64,000 bases of DNA from NCBI RefSeq assembly GCF_019059575.1, contig NW_024882999.1, positions 62,001 to 126,000 on the forward strand, written 5' to 3'. This document shows, in pieces, positions 1 through 29,489 of this stretch (the first letter of the stretch is position 1; each line of letters starts with the position of its first letter). The translations under genes and the position numbers were made by a program. Origin of the DNA: Amphibalanus amphitrite. Its lineage: Eukaryota; Arthropoda; Thecostraca; Balanomorpha; Balanidae. The notes below the pieces were generated by a model that saw only the letters and a list, made by a program, of their open reading frames with translations, did not search any database and had not been told where the DNA came from.

Positions 1-1694
1 TTGGTCAACGCGTGATAAGCTTACGCGACAAACATCATGTTATATAGAACAGTTGTTCCTATGTATATTAAAACACAGAAAATAATTTTTTTATAAAAAG
101 ATTTATTCATATTTTATTTTCTGATCATTTTGAGCATAAAAATACTAAATCTATTTAAAAACTAATTTAAGGAAAGTGAACCTTTACCCTTTACCTACCG
201 ACCAATTACTCCCTTTAAGCGCTCGGCGGATCAAAAATGGACGGTGTCTTTGAAAGGTGTCACGGTTGTCTGGTTTCGTCGGAGGGGTCTGTCAATCCCT
301 GGTGATTGATGAGGAAAGTTATCTGAAGATGGTTATCTGGGAACTGAGGACCACAATCCCTAGAACTTTATTTGGTGGGGTCCTAAAGTTAGCGATTTCT
401 CGATATTACGACACGAATGCAGTGCAACGGCTGCATTTCGGTCATTGTTCTAAGTAATGAGACAACAAGCTTATATTATACAGAGCAAGGTCCACTTTTG
501 TAAATCCGTTGACGATAACAGGCTCACTACGCCCCGGCGGTGCGTGGCGAACGCGAAATTTTGAGCGACCAATTTGGACTCACCGGTGGTCAGGCCCGCG
601 CACAGCTGGTGGCGGGCGCGGGGATTCCCGGATAGCGGCGGCTAATGACAGGGGAGGGTACGCCGGTCAGTCAGTGGCGGCGGAAGCAGGGGGGCAAGGG
701 GGGCAGCTGCACCCTAAAGCTATGGAAATTGGAAAGGGGCGCCTCGAAAATCTGTAGAGGAGGCAGGAAGTTAAGAGGTGCGGCAGCCATAAAGCTGAGC
801 AGTGCGAGGCGACACCGCAACTGATAAAGGCACTTGTGACACGAAGAGGGTGGCAATGACGTGGGAAAAGTATCTTTTGATATGCTGAAGAGTGGAGGGC
901 ATCCTTATCTGAAACAAAGGCAGATGCTGCCGACCCTGTCGAATATAATCTTGCCAGGCGATAAAGGCTAGGAGGGCGCAGCTACTCGAGAAGCGCGCCA
1001 TGCGGAAGAGGGGCGCCTGCATGCGAAAGAGGGACGCCTGTGTGTGGGACGAAAAAGAAACATTTATGGAGACGTCTTTGAAGGCGATAGCCTCCGAACG
1101 CCAACACGAACATATGAGGGCTTATAGCGTTGCAGGCTCCATGCGACAAAAAGGGGCGCCTGATGGCCGATATGCGAGAGGAAATTAGTTTGTGTAACAT
1201 TTATCGGGGGTGGTTTGCCGTTTACAACATATGAATGTTAAGGGAGGTCCGAGATTGGGGCCTGTAAAATTGCACTGTCCGTATGGGCGGTTACACCCCT
1301 AGTGCTAGGGCGTATTTTGCGTTTTTTTTTTACTGGGGAGATGATTATGACCAGGAATAGCACTCTGCAAACTTCTATGGGCGCCTGTATAGGGGTGAAA
1401 CTGATTTTCCAGTGCAGGGACGGCCATCGGCATGGTAAGGGGCGCCCAGCGGGAAGGGGCGCTTCAATATCGTTTGCACCCCTATCCTAGAATACCTTCC
1501 GCCGCCACTGCGGTCAGTTTGTCGCGATAGGGCACATATGTAATGCGATTCTGTCATATTTGAGATTGTAGTCTTCCATCTGTGGAACCGAAACAATCAC
1601 AATGCCGCGGGAGCGGTATTTGACTACAGGAATCCGTAGATACCTACCTACATATGGTGATGATTGATGAACGATCTCGATTCTGTCGATGATT
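1..1694. other. No gene recognised; spacer with recurring GGGGCGCC motifs
   Basis: No exon or known element is recognisable here. The first 200 bases are AT-rich. Between about 730 and 1480 the short motif GGGGCGCC(T) or close variants recurs about seven times (for example near 736, 1010, 1030, 1153, 1380, 1438 and 1456) on an otherwise ordinary background. This may be a decayed repeat. The short open frames look random in composition. Confidence 0.5.
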
Positions 1695-2378
1695 ACGGAG
1701 CGAGCGAAGCGAGCGAAGTCTTTCCTTAGATTAACGGAAATTTCTGAGTATGAGCGGCCGGCCGGCCGGCCGTGCGGACGCTTTTGCGAGGCTTATATCT
1801 CAGCAACCACTTGACCGATTTACATGCGGTAATTTTTGTAGGGTAGCTTCATTCCTTCTACCAAGTATTGGACTATTTCCGATACAAGTGGGTGACCCCT
1901 TATGCACGTGCCACGTGCAAAACGAAGAGGTGTCAGTTTTGTAATTGTTGCAATATCTCGGTAACTACTTGGCCAATTGCGCTGAAAGTTGGCATGTAGG
2001 TAGGCACCCACTAGGCACTGCATATCCATGTGCCAGAAATGGGGTGCTGCTGCACGTGCGCACGTGCATAGGTCGTTTCCAGATCTCGAGAACGGCTCGA
2101 CCGATTGCGCTCAAATTCGGTACACGGTTAGGAAGCAGTTAGTAGGGTGCCGTGCACAAGTCAGTTGGGACCCATTTTGCACGTGCGCACGTGCAGGGTG
2201 CCGCTTCCAGATCACGAGAACGGCTGGGCCGATTGTGCTCAAATTTGGCACATCACTAGAGACCGGTTAGTAGGGTGCCGTGCACAAGTCAGTTGGAGGT
2301 GCCCCCTCGAAATTTCGCACGTGCAAGGCCCACCCTCTCGCTCGCTCCGTTAGTCGCCCCAAAAGGCGTTATACTGGT
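1695..2378 (+). repeat. E-box-rich interspersed repeat, copy 1 (GAGCGAGCG family)
   Basis: One of three copies in the window (others at 23629-24467 and 49914-50593). It opens with ACGGAGCGAGCGAAGCGAGC and closes with CGCTCGCTCCGTTAG, so the ends are short inverted repeats. The interior holds two to four degenerate units of about 120 bp. Each has a palindromic double E-box (GCACGTGCGCACGTGC) followed by a module reading about AGATCTCGAGAACGGCTGG and CCGATTGCGCTCAAATT. No transposase is encoded, and short open frames across it are repeat translations. Its transposon class is unknown. Confidence 0.8.
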
Positions 2379-2940
2379 GATCTCGATGTGGTGAGCATTC
2401 CGCCGGACGACAGTGACGAGGATGAGGGCAATGACGAATGCACCGGTGTCGCCGAGGTGGCAGACGTGCCTGGCGAGGTGGAAGTTAATTTCCAGACACC
2501 GCCAACTGAAGACGACACGCCTCCGCCGAAGAAACAACGACGCACGGATCAAGGCGCTCCCACCTGGCGTAAACAACAACCGGAATACAGTGACTGGCAG
2601 GCGCCTTCTAACGGACCGGAGGAAGCTCGGGAGAAGATCGCCAGCGAGCTGAGTGGGAGTACGGCTGTGGAGATTTTTGAGAAAATTTTCACACCTGAAG
2701 TGTTGCATCCCATCCAGCTGGAAACCATTCGGTATGCGAGAGATGTAGAAAAAAAACGACCAGGCTGTTCTCTCTGTCCGACCATGAGCTGCAGGCGTTC
2801 ATCGGCGTTTCATCGGCGTTGGCGTTCAAGAGATAAAAGTCCGTGGCTTCAAGGTGCGTCCGCTTCTGGATATCATCAAGTCCTTCCAGCAGTTTCGTAT
2901 TTTTCAGTTCAAGCTAGCCGTCGACGAGATAATTGTGAGG
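2379..2940 (+). pseudogene. piggyBac-type transposase fragment (dead)
   Basis: The open frame here starts with an acidic stretch (DDSDEDEGNDE) and a PPPKKQRR basic patch. A region typical of piggyBac transposase N-termini follows (EIFEKIFTPEVLHPIQLET, then YARD). After about 2765 the frame changes: SLSDHELQAFIGV continues in another frame, and after a stop (TAA at about 2836) a third frame carries FKVRPLLDIIKSF and LAVDEIIV, matching the start of the catalytic DDE region around its first aspartate. Roughly a hundred residues usually found between these two parts are missing. An 11-base tandem duplication (TCATCGGCGTT) lies at the break near 2800. The rest of the catalytic domain is absent, so the copy is non-functional. 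Confidence 0.75.
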
Positions 2941-3479
2941 TAGGGGAGAGTGGGGCAAATTCGTTTTCAGCAGTTTATGGGAACACGAGTGACTGCACGA
3001 GCTAAAGGTAAATTATGAAAATATGTCTATCATTGCCGCCCTTCGTTCACTGTAGAAGACAACACTGTACCTGCTGTCATGCTTGATAAAAACGCAAATT
3101 TGTCATATTCGTGGGCTTTCCAAACTTTTCTCTTATCATAATCATCTATTTTCGTGATCCTGACTCGGAAATGTGGTTTAACTTTTCAAGATTGGGTCCG
3201 AAGAAGCTCACTTTATTCACGGAACTGCTGCAAACTTGTTTGTTGAAAAACTCATTTTTTCAATAAGAAATTTTGAATTATATTACAAATAACGTTGTGG
3301 GGCAGGTTCGTGCACGCACTGCCTAAAGGCACATTCCTGCATATTTTTTTCGTTTTTGCGATTTATGACTTTATCAGTAGTAGTGACGTTCGCCTCAGTC
3401 TCGGCTGCTTGCGACGTCGTGACAAGTAATTCACAAATTTATATGATCGAAGCTAGGGATTACACTTCTTTTGAGTATG
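2941..3479. other. Non-coding; starts with a transposon-terminus-like sequence
   Basis: The piggyBac fragment stops at TAGGGGAGAGTGGGGCAAAT (from 2942). This resembles the TA-flanked termini seen at 44793 and 49750, so it may be one end of a related element. I found no matching opposite end before the LINE remnant. Nothing else is recognisable. Confidence 0.35.
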
Positions 3480-3655
3480 ATTCAGCGAGTGAACCCTGCA
3501 AGAAGGCCCAGGATACAGTCCATCATGCAGCACTCCGAATAGCCACCGGAGCATTCCGCACCTCGCCCAGGAGCAGCATTCTTGCCGAGGCGCACGAGCC
3601 GCCCTTTTCTCTCCGCCGTCAGACGCTGGGGATGCGCTGTGCTCTTAAACTACTA

Positions 3656-4271
3656 TGGACGTCAAACCCCTTGAGACCCCACTTTTTTGCGATAATTTTT
3701 AAATGCGTCAACTCTCGTTGACAATATTCTGGCAATGTGTGTTTTAGAACCTGCCGAAACTTTTATTACTAAGGTATTTTGACGCCAAACGATTATGAAA
3801 GGTACTTCTCATTCACTCGTAATGTTAAATTTCACGGAACGAATCTGCTGTTTGGGTAGAGGCTGCGCGCTCATGGGGCGGAGCCACGCAATGACGTCAG
3901 CGCTAAGCTCCGCCCTACCCCTCCGGCGCTCCTTGCCCGGCGACCGGTCACTCGCGTCTCTCGCTCCATTCAGGCTTGATGGTGGGTGGTAGCTGGTAGC
4001 GGTAGCGGGCGCTGGTAGATGGCATTTAGAGCAGATGGCGCTGGTGGCGGGGCTCGAGTGTGGCCGAGCGCAAGCCTCTGCCCGGGCCTGAATTGACCTT
4101 AGCATTACGAGTGAATGAGAAGTACCTTCCATAATCGTTTGGCGTCAAAATACCTTAGTAATAAAAGTTTCGGCAGGTTCTGAAACATACATTGCCAGAA
4201 TATTGTCAACGAAAGTTGACGCATTTAAAAATTATCGCAAAAAAGTGGGGTCTCAAGGGGTTTGACGTTCA
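3656..4271. mobile_element. TA-flanked MITE A, copy 1
   Basis: A 616-bp element with inverted ends of about 150 bp (TGGACGTCAAACCCCTTGAG at the left, its complement at the right), flanked by TA on each side (3654-3655 and 4272-4273). It is inserted in the LINE remnant. A second copy at 16847-17461 has its internal segment in the opposite orientation relative to the ends. It has no coding capacity. TA flanks suggest Tc1/mariner-type mobilisation, which is an inference. Confidence 0.85.
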
Positions 4272-4340
4272 TAGTAGGTACGTCAATTCCCGACGCACCC
4301 GACGTACCCGTACGTCTTTTCGCGTCGCCTTGCCTCATCC

Positions 4341-4570
4341 GGGCCCAGTTTCACCAAGTGCGGTAAACTTAAGTTGGGGTAAAATACGAAACTACCCCAC
4401 TACGTAACTACAAAAATACTACCCAAAAATTGAGTTTAGGTAATTAACTTGGTGAGATTAGGAACTTGGTTCAATCTCACAAGTGGGGTAAACTCAATTT
4501 TGGGGAGTATTTTTGTAGTTACGCAGTGGGGTATTTTACCCAAAATTGAGTTAACCGCAACTAAAGGCCC
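4341..4570. mobile_element. Palindromic MITE B in the LINE remnant
   Basis: About 230 bp that fold back along nearly their whole length. The left arm runs GGGCCCAGTTTCACCAAGTG and on through a CTACAAAAATACT segment, and the right arm is its complement. The loop is near 4445. It lies between the two LINE pieces. Its terminal motif GGGCC..GTTTCACC is shared with the MITE at 29189-29489, so the two are probably related families. Confidence 0.75.
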
Positions 4571-5100
4571 TGGCCCTGTTAAACCCTGTTAAACTAGGCC
4601 CTGGTAATGGGACGAGTCATTCATTCGGAGCACGCGTAAGAGGTTTATTCTCTACATCGAATATAGCCTGGCGCGGCGTTCTGCGTTATCTGGGGAACGC
4701 CTTCTCCACCCTGGAGAAACGCCCCACCGCAGGTGGACCTCTCGCTTTCTGAAGTAAAAAATGATAGCCTACTGCCCTATAAAGCACAAACCAGAGCCTG
4801 GAGCATATAGCCTCGTATGATGGTTTTATTTCGGTCTATACAGACGGCTCAAAAACATCCGAGGGAGTGGGTTGCTCTTTTGACGCTGGTCGGGACACCC
4901 GCTGGTTTTCCCTTGTTTTCCCTTCCACCCAGCGCCTCGGTGTTTTCCTCAGAGCTAGTCGCCATCGAAAAGCCTCCGTGTTTTATGGAGGTGTCTGACG
5001 GTTTTTTTCTATTTGATTTTATCCGACTCACTTAGCAGTCTATTGGCTTTACGGCGGTTTAATCCTATCCGTCCCTGATTACCGTTTTCCCCCTGGCGCT

Positions 5101-5550
5101 CAAGACGGTCCCAAACAGTGTGTAAAGATCAAGGCAACAATGAAGAAATTTATATCGAACAGCATGAAGCACATAATACAGGGTAGGAGAAGAAATGCTG
5201 AATAATCTGATTGCACCGAAGGCCACACGACGCCCATGCGGCTGGTGCTGCAGCAGTGGTACTGGTGATGACGCCCTCGCTGTTGTTGTGACTGTTGCTG
5301 CCGTACTGCTGCTGCTGCAGTACTGCCGCCCGCGTGACTCACAGGAAGGTCACTGATGGCTAGTTGCTTCTGAAAAGGAAGAGACGAATGTTTCTCGTTA
5401 TTTACAGAATCTAACGGTTCAACGGATTCTAGAAAATAAAAATGAGACCTGCTTTTTAATCTTAACAGTCTCCGATTACTGTCATTAATATTTATCGACA
5501 TCCGTGCTCGGTATCGCTCCACACTGCTACCGCCCCCCCCCCCCCCCCCA
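5101..5550. repeat. Low-complexity CTG/GCTG stretch and C-run
   Basis: CTG/TGCTG-rich sequence at 5235-5330 gives poly-Gln or poly-Ala-like frames on the minus strand. A run of about 17 C follows at 5533-5549. No gene is supported. Confidence 0.5.
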
Positions 5551-5551
5551 C

Positions 5552-7320
5552 CGCACAGTGATGCAAATGGGGTTCACGAGTGGCCATAAATACCGAAAAG
5601 GCCCAATTTTCAAGTTCCCCTAATAATCGAATAAATCGTAATATGGCCAGTCAGGCAAAATGTTTGGGGTGTCTCAAAAAAAAAAATCATGTTTTTGTCA
5701 AAACCGGTCTCATGTATGATTGTCAGAAGTCGTGACGTTTTCTATGTCGTAAAATGACTGTCAGATACTCGCAAGTTCAAACGCCGTTAGCGTGCGTTCA
5801 TTTCATACCAATGGCAAAAGTTATGCATGGCAATGATCCCCAAAGCCTGCTGCTTCTAATGCCGGGTCACCAAAAGCCGGATCTCTTTTGGTTTGGCGTT
5901 GATCTAACGATTTGTCATCATGTTGCAATCGCAGTTTTTACTAAAAAAATATTTGCTTTCGTTTCACCTACAGCGGTTTACACAGTGTGTGCCCGTTAGT
6001 CCACCATACCATAGCATTCCCTAATCATTTCTGAGCCGCACTGTGAAGAATTAACCCTCGCCAGCCGAGGGGGGGGGGAGCGGGTGCCGCCCCCCCCATA
6101 GGGTCTTGTTTCGTGATAGTTCCGAACACGCTGGCGATAGAGAGCTGAAACTTGCACACCTGACCTTTGATTCAAGCCGGATCTTTTGACACCAACCGCA
6201 TTTTCGGGTCAGGTTAGGTCACTGACCTATGACGTCATAAGTGAACCTCTGCACGGTCTTCAGATGTCGCAACTTCGCAACGCCCTCACTGCCAGAGAAG
6301 CTTTCACAGAGAAATGAAACTTGCAGGATCTAGTATCCATTAGGAGTCTCACAACTTCTATATTTCGAACTTTTCCTAAAGGTCATATGAGGTCAGGTCA
6401 TTTTCGTAACCTCACCATTATAAGTCAATGGGGAAAAATGAAAACTGCTATTCTGGCGCGGGGCCTTAAAGGCCCCCCCGCCCGGAATAGGGTTAAGTTT
6501 TCGTCCGTTGCGGTCGGGTGCCGCGGCGCGGGCGGGCGGCCACAGCGAAGGTTCGTCGGTGCATACCTCTGCTGTTCCTAAACGAAGCGTCCTAGCGCCT
6601 CGCGACAAAAACCAACGGATTGCTCTTGACAAGATCTCGCGAGTGAGCATATTACTTTTGACTTAAGGTCAATATTTGACCTACTTGTAGCAGGTCAAAG
6701 TCAAACGTCTGTCGAAATTGCAAATCCTCGGTTAAAGCAATTCGCCCACCCGCCGCCCACCGCGACACCTGACCGTGCCGGACAAAAACTTCAATAGCGC
6801 CGGTCTGCCCTGTGCTAGCGCCTTTAATTCTTTCACGGTGTGACTCAGAAATGATTGGGGATGGCTAAGGCATAGGGGACTAACGGGCACACACTGTGTA
6901 AACTGCTGTAGGTGAAACGAAAGCAAATAATTTTAAGTAAAAAACTACGATTGCAGCATGATGACCGATGGTTAGATAACCGCCAAAACAAAGAGATACG
7001 GCTTTTTGTGACCCGGCATTAGAAGCAGAAGGCCTTAGGGATCATTGCCATGTACACTTTTTTGCAGTTTGCATGAAATGAACGCACGCTAGCGGCGTTT
7101 GAATTTGCAAGTACCTGACAGGCATTTCACGACATAGAAAATGTCACGACTTCTGACAATTATACACGAGGTCGGTTTTAACAAAAACATGAAAGCTGTG
7201 TGCTTTCAGATTCCCCAAACATGTCTTTGTTTGGCCATACCGCGATTTACTCGGTTTGGTAAACCTGACTTTTTGGTATCTATGGCCACTCGTGAACCCC
7301 ATTTGCATCACTGTGCACCG
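5552..7320. mobile_element. Foldback element with arms of about 490 bp
   Basis: The left arm (5552-6052, starting CCGCACAGTGATGCAAATGG) is the imperfect inverted repeat of the right arm (about 6830-7320). The arms match up to a central TTAA, where a TTAA-specific element (6051-6496) and about 330 bp of other sequence now sit. This looks like an originally near-perfect palindrome opened by insertion at its centre. There are no coding regions. The 82-residue frame in the left arm is not supported by anything protein-like. Confidence 0.8.
6051..6496. mobile_element. TTAA-bounded hairpin element, copy 1
   Basis: It begins TTAACCCTCGCC and ends CGGAATAGGGTTAA. Each end carries a G-tract/C-tract hairpin (about 6068-6098 and 6458-6480), with different inner palindromes: GCGGGTGCCGC on the left, GGCCTTAAAGGCC on the right. 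The interior contains AGGTCA-type half-sites and a TGACGTCA. It lies at the centre of the foldback element. Confidence 0.75.
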
Positions 7321-7436
7321 CACAGTTTAGTTCTGCCGGTATTTAGTACATAACCTACTCCGTTGGCATTAACTGTTGAGATAATATTTAGCTGTATTTC
7401 TGAGCATGTGGCAAACGGTCTTGCTAGTAGTTTAAA

Positions 7437-26374
<18,938 letters not shown>

Positions 26375-26399
26375 CTGTAAATGACACAAATACGAGCAC

Positions 26400-27090
26400 C
26401 ATCAATATTTATCGACACAAAACATTAATTACTTCTATTGTCATTATAGGTACTATTGTGGGGCATCCCCGTCCTAACGTGCATCTTTTGGTAAAAGACC
26501 ATGATCGTGTCTGTTATGCTCTAATCTCGGCGGCTCGACGGAGTACGTGCTCACACGGCGGCTCCCGGCATAGATCTGTATTCAACTAACAGACGTCTTT
26601 GGTAGCACCACTATCGCAGCGTGATGCAGCGGATGGACATAACACAGCGACATGTCAGCTTAAAGGAATTGTTTGGATTTAGGAAGCATCAGACTGCCCA
26701 ATTTTGATGTTCTTTGAATTCGCGAGACTAGTTAGGATAATACCAACAGTGCAATGCAACTGAATAGAGCCGAATAGAGCTCCTTTCTACAGTGATGCTA
26801 TTACTTATGTTACCATATTCTTTTCTCTTCAAATCGTCGAGAAAATACAAAATTATATATTTCACCGGGAACAGAATCGAGAAAATGTCATAAAATGAAT
26901 GTTCGTCTAACCCAAGATTCCCAGCATTGAACCAAACAAGTTCTAATTTACTTCTTATTTCTAGAGACATTGGAAGCAGGAAATATCCTAAAAATCTTGC
27001 TAATGTATTGCCAAGAGCCTTTGGAGAAACTGGTACAAGTAGGTACTTGCAAACTTTGGGTGTGGCCAAAATTTGGAGTGTGAAGATCTC
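26400..27090. other. No gene or element recognised
   Basis: Upstream side of the KDZ gene. I found no promoter motif or exon I would defend. Confidence 0.4.
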
Positions 27091-28228
27091 TTAACCCTCG
27101 CCCCGTTGGGGGGGGGGCCATTTTGGCCCCCCCCCTGTGGTTTTTCCTGAATATCAAGAAAACGGCGGCGCGCAGCGCCGCCAAATTTTCAGTACCTTCC
27201 CGGGCATCAATTTGACACCTTCACACCAAATTTCAAGTCTTAGGTCACCTTAGGTCAGGAGTTATTGAGGTCAAACTGAGGTCATGTTCGAGCAAAAATG
27301 AGCAAAAAACATGCAATCTTGAAACGCTCACCAAATCTACAGTTATCAAGCAATTTCAAAGTTCTTTATATGGTCTAGTAGACAAAAAGCGGCGCTACAA
27401 AACTGCTATCTCGGATTTTCAAAATTTTTGGTTTTTGACAAAAAAAAATCAAAAAATTGATTTTTTTAGAAAAACTTTGAAAAAATCCAAAAATTTTCCG
27501 AATTTCGAAAAAAACCGGAATATATGTGATAGTCCCAGCGCTCTTCTATATACATACCAAATTTCAGATCGATATCTCGTATTTTGGCCAAGTTATAGCG
27601 AAAAAACTGTTCAAAAATGATGACGTCAAATTTTTGAACTCAATTTTTAGCATCGATTCGATACCCATTTTATGCAAAAATATTGACTTTGAAATTTGAC
27701 CTAATTTGACCTGACCTTGACCTGACCTTGACCTGACCTTGACCTGACCTTGACCAAAACGTGATCTAAGCTGGCCCCAAAGGCTGCCTGACCCATATAA
27801 TCGCATTTGTCATGTAAAATGGACCATAAAACATGTATTACACGACACTTTCATATTGTGACCCCCCCGTGACCTGACCTCTGTGACCTGACCTGGTATC
27901 AGTGACCTCAAATAGCAAAATATGTGTTTGAAGAACATTTCCCCATCGATGATTTTCAATGAAATGCATTTTACTCGATTTTACAACGCATTTCTTGAAG
28001 TGCCTGTAAACGGTGAAAATTGGACCTTTGACCTGACCTGTGACGTCATCGGTTTGACCTAGGTCAATAAAATTGGGTCACAAGGTAGTTCCCCGTTGGG
28101 GCTATCCAACGCCGTTTACCGCTTGTCGCTATGTTGCGTGGTTCTCGAGATCTTAGGGGGGGGGGCCAAAATGGCCCCCCCCCCAACCGGGCGCGTTGCT
28201 CGGCAGAGCCCAACGGGGCGCGGGTTAA
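27091..28228. mobile_element. TTAA-bounded hairpin element, copy 5
   Basis: Starts TTAACCCTCGCCCCGTTGGG and ends CAACGGGGCGCGGGTTAA. The end hairpins have the inner palindrome GGCCATTTTGGCC and its inverse. The interior has GACCTGACCTTGACCTGACC runs (27705-27760), a TGACGTCA and a GAATATCAAGAAAACGGCGG module next to the left end. Confidence 0.85.
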
Positions 28229-28473
28229 ATGATAAATAGGCATTTTTGAGGTGAGTGTACTGGGGTGTCATAAATTTCACAATGTGAAAGAATAAGAAGT
28301 GCTTAAAACCATGATGATGATGATGAGGCGGTATAGGACGCGTAGCAGATTTGGTCCAAGCGTCCAACTTCAGTGGCTTCTTCTCAGTCGGTGTTCTCTT
28401 CAGCGGTTGCAAAAAGGTACTAAGCAGGGTCACGGAAAGGTTTGGTTATAGCAGTGGAAAGGAACGCAGGGGT

Positions 28474-28766
28474 AGTGTCCCAAAAATTGTTGATTTGGGT
28501 GGGAAACGACATTTAAATGAAAATCATTTTCCACTCTCACGTCCAATTTATAGGTGACCAATTTTCCACTCCCAATTCCACGAAGGAAGAGTAGGCTGCG
28601 TGGATGGTTGTTTTGCATTCTCTTTCTGCCACAATAGTAGATAAATTAACGTTTTCATCCTTTCCCACTCTTTGGGCTTCTTCTGACCAACAATTTTTCA
28701 CCCAACCTTTTTGGTCAGCAATTTTCTCCTCTAGCACCCAAGCAAAAATATAATTTTGGGACACTG
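28474..28766. mobile_element. Candidate MITE with AGTGTCCCAAAA ends
   Basis: Left AGTGTCCCAAAAATT, right AATTTTGGGACACT; further inward the arms match only weakly. About 293 bp. The minus-strand 75-codon frame across it (28537-28764) reads into the end and is not supported as a gene. Confidence 0.5.
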
Positions 28767-29188
28767 GCAGGGGGAAGGATGAATGTGCTTAAAACCAGTA
28801 TTTGGGGAAATCGCCAATTCTTTAAAGGAACTGGGACATCATAAAAAGAGCAACTTCAAGTCAGATTTGCTAGAAACCAGTATAAATTGGGCCATGTTAT
28901 GAGGATATTAACACTTACCCTGAAACTTCCTTTGACCAGGCCGTTTTCCAGGCATACTTCTGCCTTTCCCATTGCCAAGGCAGCACAAATGGGGTTGTTT
29001 TGGCGGCTTACTGCTGATAAATATTCTTTCATTGTGAAGAAACTCCTCTGGAAAATAAATTAAGGGGTCTGTTGATCACCACACTCCAACAAACAGTATC
29101 CAACATCTCAAGCTTATGAGCTAATGAAGGATCAAAGAAATTAGAAAAAAACATCAACCTTGTGACTTATTCAAGTGAAGGAGGTCCA
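28767..29188. other. No gene or element recognised
   Basis: Unassigned spacer between two MITEs. Confidence 0.4.
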
Positions 29189-29489
29189 GGGCCGTTTCAC
29201 CGGTGATAGCAACACGCTACTATCTAATTGCTCGAGCTGACGTAATGTATGATGTCACACTAATGACGTTTCGTGTAATCCGTGAGCTTTTCATAGCTGC
29301 ATTTGGAACAGAGTTGCTGTCTTGTTGATTGCGTTTGTTACATTTGTTTGATCGCACAGCTGTGAAGATGTTAGCAGCACTATTTGATGACATCACACAG
29401 ATTGACAATGTCATGGTTTGTTGTTTCCATGGAAACTCAATTTGACACATGTAATAGCAGCGTGCTGCTATCACCGGTGAAACAGGGCC
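29189..29489. mobile_element. Palindromic MITE (GTTTCACCGGTGATAGCA ends)
   Basis: About 300 bp with ends of about 35 bp containing GTTTCACCGGTGATAGCA, exact or nearly so in inverse at 29458-29485. The outermost GGGCC..GTTTCACC is shared with the MITE at 4341-4570. No clear target duplication. Confidence 0.8.

Larger units (their letters stand above)
3480..5100 (+). pseudogene. Non-LTR retrotransposon ORF2 remnant (RT tail and RNase H)
   Basis: Two separated pieces belong to one LINE of the I/Jockey type. At about 3500-3650 the frame reads TVHHAALRIATGAFRTSP then LAEAHEPPFSLRRQTLGMR, a well-known linker between reverse transcriptase and RNase H in these elements. At about 4730-5000 the broken frame reads VDLSLSEV, then VYTDGSKTSEGVGCSFDAG and VFSSELVAIEKA, which are the aspartate and glutamate motifs of an RNase H domain. 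Stops and frame shifts occur throughout. The pieces are separated by two MITE insertions (3656-4271 and 4341-4570). The 5' part of the element is absent. The exact clade is uncertain. Confidence 0.75.

Noticed and set aside
28116-28433. Upstream KDZ exon (TPTEKKPLKLDAW... on the minus strand)
   Set aside because: Phase would fit, but the donor (GTTTTA) and acceptor are weak; mentioned only as a possibility.
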